Source: Congregibacter variabilis
Lineage (GTDB): Bacteria > Pseudomonadota > Gammaproteobacteria > Pseudomonadales > Halieaceae
Direction of reading: 5' to 3'
NCBI RefSeq assembly: GCF_045689235.1
Contig: NZ_CP136864.1
Span: 3,720,001-3,784,000, forward strand
Length of the DNA stretch: 64,000 nucleotides
Shown here in pieces: positions 15,795 through 23,833 of the stretch. A program made the position numbers and the translations under genes. The notes beneath the pieces were generated by a model. It ran no database searches. It saw nothing but the letters and a program-made list of their open reading frames with translations, and was not told the origin of the DNA. The stretch's first letter is position 1. The number at the start of each line of letters is the position of its first letter.

Positions 15795-17777
15795 TTACTG
15801 CTCTTCGGTCGCTAAGCGTTCGATCAACTCTTGTTCTTTGTTGTAAATGCCGACCCAGTCAATAGGGCTGTCGATTGGTTCTTCCTCCAAGCGCTCCAGG
15901 TGAGGCACTACCCCCCAGCGTCGAGATTCGGAAAATCCCTTTTCAGTAAGGCGGTTGCTAATCACCTCTGCTTGTCCGGGAAGGTAAGGCGCAACATCTT
16001 GAGAAAACACAGCGGGTCCCTGGAAGTGTTCTTCGCCAGCGATATCGGCGTCAATATCAAGCGATCCCTGTTGACAGTCTCTAGCGCCGACCGTGAGTGC
16101 TCTTTGGATGTTGATCATGCCTCTACCCTGGGTGAGGGGTGAATAGGCAAAGCGGCCGTCAACTTCTATGGCGGCTTCTGCGCTGCTCAGGAGCATACAC
16201 TTCAGCTCGTCGTTACCAAGCTCTGGCTCGATTTGCAGCATGAGCGCTACAAGTCCCGATACCAGTGCTGTTGCCTGAGACGTGCCTGTCATCACGAACT
16301 CGCCGCTTTGCAAAAGAAACTCAGGTAACTGCCGGCTTAGGGTCGAACCCGGTCTCATGATTCCCGATATGTGGCCGCCCATGGCTACCAGATCTGGTTT
16401 GATATGGCCCATGGGAGTGGGGCCTCGAGAAGAAAAGTCAGGGATGTAGTCGTCGTTTCGATCATCCTCGGTCCACGAGTCTGTGACCGCGCCGACTGTT
16501 AACAAGTAGGGCAGGTTGCCGGGGGAGCCAACGGTCATAGGCTCCGGGCCTTCGTTGCCGGCCGCCGCGGCAATAAAGATGCCTGCGCGCCAGGCTTGCA
16601 TAAGCGCCTGATTGACCGGGTCTTCCCAATATGGCCAGCGCGGTCTTGCCGCAAAAGATAGGTTCAGAACCCGAATATTCAGGCGATCCTGGTTATCCAC
16701 GATCCATTGCACGCCCCGGACTATATCTAAAAAACCTGCTTTGCCGTTCTCACCGAAGGCCTTGACCACGGCAAGCTTTACATCCGGTGCTATGCCCAGA
16801 TAACTGGGTTGATGTGTCCCTGAACGCGTGACCGACCCGCTGCGCGCCAACACACTCGTCATATGCGTGCCATGACCGCTTTCATCAAAAGCTTCGTCGA
16901 CCTCCTCACCTTTAATGGCGTCATAGCGCGCCAATACGCGATTTTGGCCATTGGTATCGAGGGTGAGTTCTGAGTTGTCTTCCCACAGCCCGGAGTCGAG
17001 TACGGCTACCGTGACGCCACTGCCCGTTATGCCATGACTATGGAGCAACGCTGCGCCACTGGCGTTGGGGTAGTAGCTGTCTTTCGTTGGTTCCAGATAG
17101 CTTGGGACTAAAGCCACCTGACAGTCTTTTGCGACATTGGCATGCAGCGTCATCTGGTTTTGGAGTGCCGCAGCCGCGCTGGGAGCTGTGTCGAATTTAA
17201 AGTGCACGGCTACGGAATCATTTGCACCGATAATCAGTGGCTTCTCACCAGTCCACACAAGGTCTCGTGGAATGTCGGGCGTTGCGGTAAGTGAGAGAGG
17301 GGTACTCCCCCAACGAGCTGCTTCCAGACTACCGAGCTCTTGCGGCCACGCGATCTTGCCCTGGGCGATGACAAGTGGTGCATCATCCTTGTTAAATAGG
17401 CGCCAACTGGCTGTATTGGCGTCCCAGCTCAGCTCAATGGCAGCTTTCAAAGGGCAGGGCCCGATATCGGGCGCCTCGGGTTCAGGTTGCCACGCCAGGT
17501 CATCGATGACCCTCTGGATGCCCGGGGTGTTCTCTTTAATAGCGCTCAATTGCGCGGCACTCATTCGAGCGCCCAGGGCATTAATGATAGGCAGGTGGTG
17601 GGTGATGGTGGCGCCGTGGCTGCGAACGCTCTTTGCTATGACGTCCAGATCTGAACCTTGCAGCATCACAAGCAGTTCATCGTCAGCTGTCGTGCTACCC
17701 GCGCTAAACAGAAGCGGGAGCAGCATTAATATGCCAAGAAGCCTGGCTCTGCTCCGAATACGCCGTCGGTGCATCAC
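15795..17777 (-). CDS. Exported subtilisin-like serine protease (S8)
   Basis: A 660-residue subtilase with an N-terminal signal sequence (hydrophobic stretch near residues 12-27), an I9-like propeptide region (about 35-95), an insert of about 130 residues with a possible beta-sandwich, and a complete catalytic domain: Asp261 in VAVLDSG, His302 in SGHGTH, the oxyanion Asn in AAAGNEG and Ser500 in MTGTSQAT. About 100 extra residues follow the catalytic domain. It should act in the periplasm or outside the cell. The GTG start overlaps the stop of the GGDEF-EAL gene by 4 bp (an ATG follows immediately), so the two are coupled. The repeat-peptide gene follows 151 bp later, making its product a candidate substrate (inference). 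Confidence 0.93.
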   Translation of the reverse strand: MMHRRRIRSRARLLGILMLLPLLFSAGSTTADDELLVMLQGSDLDVIAKSVRSHGATITHHLPIINALGARMSAAQLSAIKENTPGIQRVIDDLAWQPEPEAPDIGPCPLKAAIELSWDANTASWRLFNKDDAPLVIAQGKIAWPQELGSLEAARWGSTPLSLTATPDIPRDLVWTGEKPLIIGANDSVAVHFKFDTAPSAAAALQNQMTLHANVAKDCQVALVPSYLEPTKDSYYPNASGAALLHSHGITGSGVTVAVLDSGLWEDNSELTLDTNGQNRVLARYDAIKGEEVDEAFDESGHGTHMTSVLARSGSVTRSGTHQPSYLGIAPDVKLAVVKAFGENGKAGFLDIVRGVQWIVDNQDRLNIRVLNLSFAARPRWPYWEDPVNQALMQAWRAGIFIAAAAGNEGPEPMTVGSPGNLPYLLTVGAVTDSWTEDDRNDDYIPDFSSRGPTPMGHIKPDLVAMGGHISGIMRPGSTLSRQLPEFLLQSGEFVMTGTSQATALVSGLVALMLQIEPELGNDELKCMLLSSAEAAIEVDGRFAYSPLTQGRGMINIQRALTVGARDCQQGSLDIDADIAGEEHFQGPAVFSQDVAPYLPGQAEVISNRLTEKGFSESRRWGVVPHLERLEEEPIDSPIDWVGIYNKEQELIERLATEEQ

Positions 17778-19603
17778 TCTTTGCCCTTCGACTCCTGCTC
17801 TTCCTGCACACGCCTAATCGTTTCTGAATAGTTCTGTGCAATGGCGTTAGGAACATCCTCCGGATACAGAGGACGGGCAAAGTAAAAGCCTTGCATCAGA
17901 TCTACGCCACGTTTCGCCAAATAGGCGAGCTGCTCTTCGGTTTCTATACCTTCGGCGATAGATCGCATGTTCAAGGTCTTAGCCAATGCAATGATCGCGT
18001 CCACTATGGCAGCGCCATCGGACTTGTTCATGTCGGCCACAAAGCTCTGATCAATCTTTAGGGTATTAATCGGGAATCGGCGTAGATAGCTTAAAGAGGA
18101 GTAGCCGGTGCCAAAGTCATCCACTGCCAGATCAAGCCCCAGCGATTTCAATTGTGACAGCTTGAGGATGTTGCTCTCCCCATCAGTCATGATGGCGCTT
18201 TCGGTGAGTTCAAGCTCAAGGCGGTGCGGATCAAGGCCCGAGCGCCCCAGAAACCCCTTTATATAGTGCAGTAAATCAGGCTGGTTGAATTGCAGCGGTG
18301 ATATGTTTACGCAAACTCGAAAGCTCGCCAGCCCGATAGAGTCCCAGTAGACACAGTGTCGGGCAACTTCCTTGAGTACCCACTCTCCCAGCTCAATAAT
18401 TTGTCCCGTGCTCTCGGCGACCGGAATAAAGTCCCCCGGGGAGATCATGCCCCGCTCAGGGTGCTTCCAGCGGACTAAAGCCTCAAGGCTCACCACTGAG
18501 CCCGTGACGGTCTCTACCTGGGGCTGATATCGGAGTTCCAGCTGATCGGTGCGCATGGCTTCGCGCAGATCTTCCTCTAATTTGAGGTGCTCTACAGAGC
18601 GGGCATTCATCTCTTCGTTGTAGAAGCGAAAACATGCTCGGCCGTCGGCCTTTGCCGCGTACATCGCGGTATCGGCGTTCCTCACAAGACTCTCGGCGTC
18701 CTCACCGTCCTGCGGGTACATGGCGATACCAATACTGGGCGTTACCACCGGGTTGTGGGTTTGCAGGGGTATGGGCTCAGAGAGCGATGCCATGATCCTG
18801 CGGGCAATGCGCTCTACATCGTCGGTGTGTACGACATCAGCAAGCACCACGGTGAACTCGTCACCGCCGAGGCGCGCAATTTCGGTGTTGCCATCATGCT
18901 CGTCTTCGGCGCTGCCTTCGGTGTAGTAACTGATGGCATCGTCTTCTCGTAGTTCATTGATCAGTCTTTTTGAGATTTCTACCAGCAGACGGTCGCCACG
19001 CCCGTGCCCAATGGAGTCGTTGATTCGTTTGAAATTGTCTAAATCAATAAACAGTAGCGCTGAGTAGGTGTTGAGGCGCTGAGAGCGCTTAAGAATTCGG
19101 TTGAGCTGTTCATTAAAGCTTCTGCGATTGGGCAGGCTGGTCAAAGGGTCAAAATAGGCCAGATAGCGTAGGCGGTCTTCTTGGCGCTTTAGAGAGTTAA
19201 AAGCATTGCTTGCGCGCAGCATGTACTGCACATCCCGACCCAATAGGGACCAGTTAACGGGCTTTGTCTTGTACTGCGTGGCACCAGCATCAAAGCCATC
19301 ATCGATGGATTGTCGATCATCTGAGCCGGTGACGATCATGATGGGGACGTTTTCGCCCTGGGGCATGGCGCGAATTCGGCGGCACACTTCCAAGCCCGTC
19401 ATGCCGGGCATTTCAACGTCCAGGAAAACCAAATCTGGCCGCTCGCGTACAAAGGCATCCAGGGCATCATGCCCGTCAGCAGCTTCAACGACTAACATGC
19501 CCTCAGATTCCAGACATTGGCGACTTAGCAAGCGCACATTCATGTCGTCGTCAGCGACTAGGATCTTGGCGCGTTGCGCTGGCTGGGGGGCCTCATTGGA
19601 CAT
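17774..19603 (-). CDS. Response regulator with GGDEF and EAL domains
   Basis: A 609-residue protein with a receiver domain at the N-terminus (phospho-Asp in LVFLDVEMPG, Lys in KTKPVN), a GGDEF domain with an intact RLGGDEF signature and an EAL domain with SLEALVRW. Both c-di-GMP synthesis and hydrolysis motifs look complete, so it may be bifunctional. A short acidic insert precedes GGDEF, and no RxxD inhibitory site is seen at the usual place. The start at 19603 is chosen because the receiver begins about 12 residues later. The longer open frame would overlap nadA. It heads the unit with the S8 protease and could receive phosphate from the hybrid kinase encoded downstream, which is inference. 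Confidence 0.95.
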   Translation of the reverse strand: MSNEAPQPAQRAKILVADDDMNVRLLSRQCLESEGMLVVEAADGHDALDAFVRERPDLVFLDVEMPGMTGLEVCRRIRAMPQGENVPIMIVTGSDDRQSIDDGFDAGATQYKTKPVNWSLLGRDVQYMLRASNAFNSLKRQEDRLRYLAYFDPLTSLPNRRSFNEQLNRILKRSQRLNTYSALLFIDLDNFKRINDSIGHGRGDRLLVEISKRLINELREDDAISYYTEGSAEDEHDGNTEIARLGGDEFTVVLADVVHTDDVERIARRIMASLSEPIPLQTHNPVVTPSIGIAMYPQDGEDAESLVRNADTAMYAAKADGRACFRFYNEEMNARSVEHLKLEEDLREAMRTDQLELRYQPQVETVTGSVVSLEALVRWKHPERGMISPGDFIPVAESTGQIIELGEWVLKEVARHCVYWDSIGLASFRVCVNISPLQFNQPDLLHYIKGFLGRSGLDPHRLELELTESAIMTDGESNILKLSQLKSLGLDLAVDDFGTGYSSLSYLRRFPINTLKIDQSFVADMNKSDGAAIVDAIIALAKTLNMRSIAEGIETEEQLAYLAKRGVDLMQGFYFARPLYPEDVPNAIAQNYSETIRRVQEEQESKGKE

Positions 19604-19750
19604 AAAATACGATCGTTGTGATAGAAGACAAAGGCTATCATTGTGCCGTTCTAATGCCCAGCGTAATACCCAGCGCCGGGAAAGCTTCAGACGACGGTTA
19701 TCGTCGCTGTGTGCTACTATTTTTTGGTTTGATATCCCCAAAGGTTCAGC

Positions 19751-20815
19751 ATGACTATCGCGTCCGATCGTCTGCAAGCGATTCGCGAGCAGGTCCAACA
19801 TCACCTCGACAAAGATGCCTCTGAGCAACTATCTCCTGAGCAAAAGCGGGAGCTGGTTGAGCGAATCAAGAGGCAATTGCTTGCCCACAACGCCGTGATT
19901 GTGGCGCATTACTACACTGCGCCAGAAATTCAGGCATTGGCAGAGGAGACCGGAGGCTGCGTCTCCGACTCTCTGGAGATGGCTCGATTCGGGCACGATC
20001 ATCCCGCAGAGACCCTCATTGTGGCCGGAGTTCGGTTCATGGGGGAGACTGCCAAGATTCTTACACCGCAAAAACGCGTGCTCATGCCCACCCTTGAGGC
20101 CACATGCTCTCTGGATCTTGGTTGTCCTGCAGATGAGTTTTCGGCATTTTGTGACGAGCACCCCGACCGCGAGGTCGTGGTCTACGCCAACACCTCAGCG
20201 GCCGTAAAGGCCAGGGCCGACTGGGTTGTTACTTCCAGCATTGCCCTGGACGTAGCGGAGCATCTGTCGTCCCAGGGTAAGAAAATCCTCTGGGCACCGG
20301 ATCGCCACCTGGGCGATTACGTGCGCCGGGAAACCGGTGCAGACATCGTAATGTGGGATGGCGCCTGTATTGTGCATGAGGAGTTTAAGGCGCGGGCCCT
20401 GGAAGATTTAAAGCGTGTGTACCCCGATGCGGCTGTACTGGTGCATCCGGAGTCGCCCGCCAGCGTGGTTGAGCTTGCGGACCGCGTGGGATCTACCACG
20501 CAAATCATCAACGCGGCCAAAGAAATGGATAACCCCCAGTTCATTGTTGCCACAGATCAGGGGATTTTCTACAAACTCCAGCAGCAGGCTCCCGACAAGC
20601 AGTTCATCATTGCGCCCACCGCAGGCAACGGTGCTACCTGTCGTAGCTGTGCAAACTGTCCATGGATGGCCATGAACGAGCTGGAGACCCTCGCCAGCGT
20701 GTTTGACCGTGATGATAACGAGATCTTTGTGGATCCCAAGCTTGGAGAACGCGCGATGTTGCCCTTGCGCAGGATGCTGCAATTCTCGGCCGACAGGGCT
20801 GCGGCGAGTCGCTAG
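19751..20815 (+). CDS. nadA: Quinolinate synthase NadA
   Basis: A 354-residue quinolinate synthase, which condenses iminoaspartate with dihydroxyacetone phosphate in de novo NAD synthesis and carries a 4Fe-4S cluster. Cluster cysteines are visible in EATCSLDLGCPADEF and in the C-terminal CRSCANCPWMAMN block. HYYTAPEIQALAEETGG and FMGETAKIL are typical substrate-binding segments. It is divergent from the GGDEF-EAL gene across 147 bp that should hold both promoters. It is convergent with bepA. nadB and nadC are not in the window. Confidence 0.97.
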   Translation: MTIASDRLQAIREQVQHHLDKDASEQLSPEQKRELVERIKRQLLAHNAVIVAHYYTAPEIQALAEETGGCVSDSLEMARFGHDHPAETLIVAGVRFMGETAKILTPQKRVLMPTLEATCSLDLGCPADEFSAFCDEHPDREVVVYANTSAAVKARADWVVTSSIALDVAEHLSSQGKKILWAPDRHLGDYVRRETGADIVMWDGACIVHEEFKARALEDLKRVYPDAAVLVHPESPASVVELADRVGSTTQIINAAKEMDNPQFIVATDQGIFYKLQQQAPDKQFIIAPTAGNGATCRSCANCPWMAMNELETLASVFDRDDNEIFVDPKLGERAMLPLRRMLQFSADRAAASR

Positions 20816-20833
20816 TTTGTGCCCGTGGAGCGC

Positions 20834-22336
20834 TTAGGACTCCAGCATTTCTCGCATTTCGGCAACATCGTTAATACGTTGATTGATCTTCGCGCTGGTG
20901 GTGTAGTCGTTGCGCACCAGATCCAGAGCGTAGCGCAGCTGCTTGTCGGCTTGATCGAGAATACCGTTGAGAATGAAGTACTCGGCGCGAGATTGGTGCA
21001 GGCCAATGATATTACCCGCTAAGCCTTGAACCTCGGCCAGAAGATACCAAAGATACGGGTCATTCGGCTTTCGCTTGCTCTGCTCAATTAGAACCTCTTC
21101 GGCAATATGGGCCTGCTGGTCCTGCATCAATGCCTCTGCATAGGTCATCGTTAGCGGGTGGTTGCCGGGGCTCAGCTTGAGTCTGGTGGCGAGTTTTTCT
21201 ATGGCTCGATGAGGTTCATTTCGGGCCATATCAATTCTTGCGTCTGCAATCACATATTCGAGCCGATTCGGCTCGGCGGCCCAAATTGCGTCCAGCTCCA
21301 GTGCAGCCTCATCAGCACGTCCTGCGTCGGTTAGAGCAAGTACCAGGCCGTAGCGGGCCGCCGCCTTGGAGCGGGGAGATCCCTCAAGCTCCTTTCTGAA
21401 TTTTGCCGCGGCTTCTTCGGGCGTGTCGGCGAGTTGATTAACTACCCGGGCGCGCATGAGTTGGTAATCCAGCTTGGCTGGTCGAATCTGCTTGGGGTAC
21501 TGGCGAGCGCGATTTCGTGTGTCTGCAATGCGATTCTCGGACAGGGGGTGCGTGCGCAAAAATTCCGGTATGCGGCTTCCGGTAGCGTAGCGCGAGGCTT
21601 GCATCATTCGGTCAAACATCGATGAAGCAGCATGAGGATCCATTCCGGCATTCACGATGGTTTGCATGGCGACACGATCTGCTTCTGCCTCATTGCTTCG
21701 CGAATATCGCAGCGCAGAGTCCTGCGCGGCTGCCTGGGCCGCCGCGAGGGCGGCCATGCCGGCATCACTGCCCGCAGTTGCCATCAGCACAAAGCCCGCC
21801 AACATGGCTGCCAAGGTCAGTGGCTGCTGAGTCTTGGAAAACTCAACCCGGCGTGAAAAGTGGCGTTGGCTTAGGTGGGCAATTTCGTGTGCGATTACCG
21901 TAGCAAGCTCATCTTCGGTTTGTGCGTGTAGCATCAGGCCGTTGTGAATGCCGATGACGCCGCCCGGGACCGCAAAAGCATTGATCGCCGCATTGTCCAC
22001 CACTACCAGCTCCAGACGTCGATCCTGAAGTTCACTTTCCGTGACCAGTTTAAAGATCAAATCTTCGAGGTAACTAAACAGCAGAGGGTCGTTAACGGTA
22101 GGAGCTTGACTGCGAAACACCCGAAGCCAGGCGCGACCCAACTGGTACTCGTATTCAGCGGAGAACAAACTGGTACTGGACTCGCCTAAATTAGGTATCT
22201 TGAGCTTCTCTGTACGCTGGGCCTGTGCTGGAACGGTGGCACACAGCAACGCCACCGATATCCACAAAACGAGGAATCGGGTCCAGGGTAGCGCGCCCCG
22301 AGGGCTGCGAGTTGGCTTGGTAGCGGTCATCAGCAT
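20834..22336 (-). CDS. bepA: Periplasmic M48 metalloprotease BepA-like with TPR domain
   Basis: A 500-residue protein with a signal peptide ending near AQA, an M48 zinc metalloprotease domain (VIAHEIAHLSQRH, with the third ligand Glu in NEAEADRVA) and a C-terminal half of TPR-type helices. This is the BepA/YfgC architecture. In E. coli BepA degrades or helps assemble outer-membrane proteins such as LptD. A second ATG two codons downstream is an equally good start. It is divergent from tusA with 144 bp between them, where nothing specific was recognised. Confidence 0.92.
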   Translation of the reverse strand: MLMTATKPTRSPRGALPWTRFLVLWISVALLCATVPAQAQRTEKLKIPNLGESSTSLFSAEYEYQLGRAWLRVFRSQAPTVNDPLLFSYLEDLIFKLVTESELQDRRLELVVVDNAAINAFAVPGGVIGIHNGLMLHAQTEDELATVIAHEIAHLSQRHFSRRVEFSKTQQPLTLAAMLAGFVLMATAGSDAGMAALAAAQAAAQDSALRYSRSNEAEADRVAMQTIVNAGMDPHAASSMFDRMMQASRYATGSRIPEFLRTHPLSENRIADTRNRARQYPKQIRPAKLDYQLMRARVVNQLADTPEEAAAKFRKELEGSPRSKAAARYGLVLALTDAGRADEAALELDAIWAAEPNRLEYVIADARIDMARNEPHRAIEKLATRLKLSPGNHPLTMTYAEALMQDQQAHIAEEVLIEQSKRKPNDPYLWYLLAEVQGLAGNIIGLHQSRAEYFILNGILDQADKQLRYALDLVRNDYTTSAKINQRINDVAEMREMLES

Positions 22337-22480
22337 GCAGTATTCTACGCGAGTCTGGCCGACGTCGATTTGCCGTCAGCCCATTAAACTATTGGACGAC
22401 ATAGCGGCCCTTAAGTTCGCATCAAGTCACGCAGTGTTTGCCGTGTCCATTGTCGCTACGAAAATAAGGAAGTCTGTCTG

Positions 22481-22750
22481 TTGGTTACTGAGAGTGAGCA
22501 AGCATCTGACGCGGGAATAGGTCATGATGCTGATGCACAGGTCGATGCTCGCGGGCACCGCTGCCCCATGCCACTATTAATGGCTAAGCGCGGACTGAAT
22601 GCTTTGGAAGTGGGGCAGACGCTCTATTTGATATCCACTGATGCGGGCTCACGGCGTGATTTTGAGGTCTTTGCCAAGCAAAGTGGGCACGAGTTGCTTG
22701 AGGTGGCGGATGCGGATGATGAATTTCACTTTTTACTGCGTAAAAACTGA
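22481..22750 (+). CDS. tusA: Sulfurtransferase TusA family protein
   Basis: An 89-residue protein with the TusA signature VDARGHRCPMPLL, whose Cys in CPxP carries the persulfide in sulfur relay, for example to tRNA thiolation. The fold ends as usual with a beta strand (FHFLLRKN). The TTG start at 22481 is supported by TAAGGAAG eight bases upstream. No in-frame ATG would leave the domain complete. The PerM-like gene starts 2 bp after its stop, so the two share an mRNA. Confidence 0.9.
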   Translation: MVTESEQASDAGIGHDADAQVDARGHRCPMPLLMAKRGLNALEVGQTLYLISTDAGSRRDFEVFAKQSGHELLEVADADDEFHFLLRKN

Positions 22751-22752
22751 TC

Positions 22753-23829
22753 ATGCTTGAGATTTTTAACAAGTGGTACGAGCGCTATCTCTTTGAAGAG
22801 GAGTCAGTACTGCTGTTGGTGCTGATCTGTCTATCGCTGGTGCTCCTGGCGACCATCGGAGACATTCTTGCGCCTTTGCTGGCGTCAATTGTCCTGGCTT
22901 ATCTCGTGCAGGGCGTTGTGAACCTGCTCTGCCGACTCGGATTGCCTCCGTGGCTTGGATTTTTCATCGCGTTTACAGCATTCATGGGGGCTTTCTTTGC
23001 AGTGCTTCTGGGGCTATTGCCACTTGTTTGGCGTCAGTCCATCGGGCTCATAACCGAAGTGCCCCGTATGATCGACCAGGGCCGTGATCTGCTCGAGATT
23101 CTACCGGGGCGCTACCCGGAGGCCTTTAGCCAAGCGCAAATTGATCAGGTGCTTGCGGGGATTCAGGGGGAAATTGCCGGTCTTGGCCAAAAAGTGGTGA
23201 CCATGACCTTGGCACGCATACCGGGTTTTATGACGCTGTCGGTGTACGTGGTGCTCGTGCCAATCATCGTCTTTTTCTTACTTAAGGACCGTGCGCAGAT
23301 AAGCCGGTGGTTGGCTGCGTTCCTCCCCGAAAACCGACCTTTGCTGAACCGAATCTGGGCAGAAATGAACGTCCAGTTTTCTAATTACGCCCGAGGAAAA
23401 ATGGTCGAAATTATTATCGTTGGTGCTGTGAGCTATGTCAGTTTTACAGGGCTTGGCCTGCGTTATGCGGCTCTGCTTGGTCTGCTTGTGGGGCTGTCGG
23501 TAATCATTCCGTATATAGGTGCATTTATCGTGACTGTGCCGGTAGCGGCAGTAGGGCTTTTTCAGTGGGGACTGACATCGGAATTTTATTGGGTATTGGC
23601 GGTCTATGTTGTTATACAAATGCTGGACGGTAACGTTTTGGTGCCCCTGTTGTTTTCAGAAGCCGTTAACCTTCATCCTGTCGCAATCATCGTGGCGGTT
23701 TTGTTTTTTGGCGGTATTTGGGGGCTGTGGGGCGTGTTCTTTGCCATACCCCTCGCCACGTTAATCAAGGCTGTGATTAACGCCTGGCCTAAACGCGAAA
23801 CCGTCGCTATACCCAACTCTGCGGAGTAA
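22753..23829 (+). CDS. AI-2E/PerM family membrane permease
   Basis: A 358-residue integral membrane protein with about eight hydrophobic helices and the PerM/AI-2E transporter layout: an N-terminal helix pair, an amphipathic periplasmic segment (residues about 95-150), then the conserved late helices with LGLRYAALLGLLVGLSVIIPYIGAF and GIWGLWGVFFAIPLATL. Family members are described as permeases, or as AI-2, sodium or organic-solute exporters. The substrate here is unknown. It sits 2 bp behind tusA and 4 bp ahead of the M16 protease, forming a tusA-perM-M16 unit. Confidence 0.92.
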   Translation: MLEIFNKWYERYLFEEESVLLLVLICLSLVLLATIGDILAPLLASIVLAYLVQGVVNLLCRLGLPPWLGFFIAFTAFMGAFFAVLLGLLPLVWRQSIGLITEVPRMIDQGRDLLEILPGRYPEAFSQAQIDQVLAGIQGEIAGLGQKVVTMTLARIPGFMTLSVYVVLVPIIVFFLLKDRAQISRWLAAFLPENRPLLNRIWAEMNVQFSNYARGKMVEIIIVGAVSYVSFTGLGLRYAALLGLLVGLSVIIPYIGAFIVTVPVAAVGLFQWGLTSEFYWVLAVYVVIQMLDGNVLVPLLFSEAVNLHPVAIIVAVLFFGGIWGLWGVFFAIPLATLIKAVINAWPKRETVAIPNSAE

Positions 23830-23833
23830 TACT

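Noticed and set aside
7232..19603. The 7-20 kb locus as a Bacteroidetes-type polysaccharide-utilisation hybrid regulator system
   Set aside because: The sensors share the propeller/Y_Y_Y layout, but there is no AraC output domain, no SusC/SusD pair and no glycosidase nearby.
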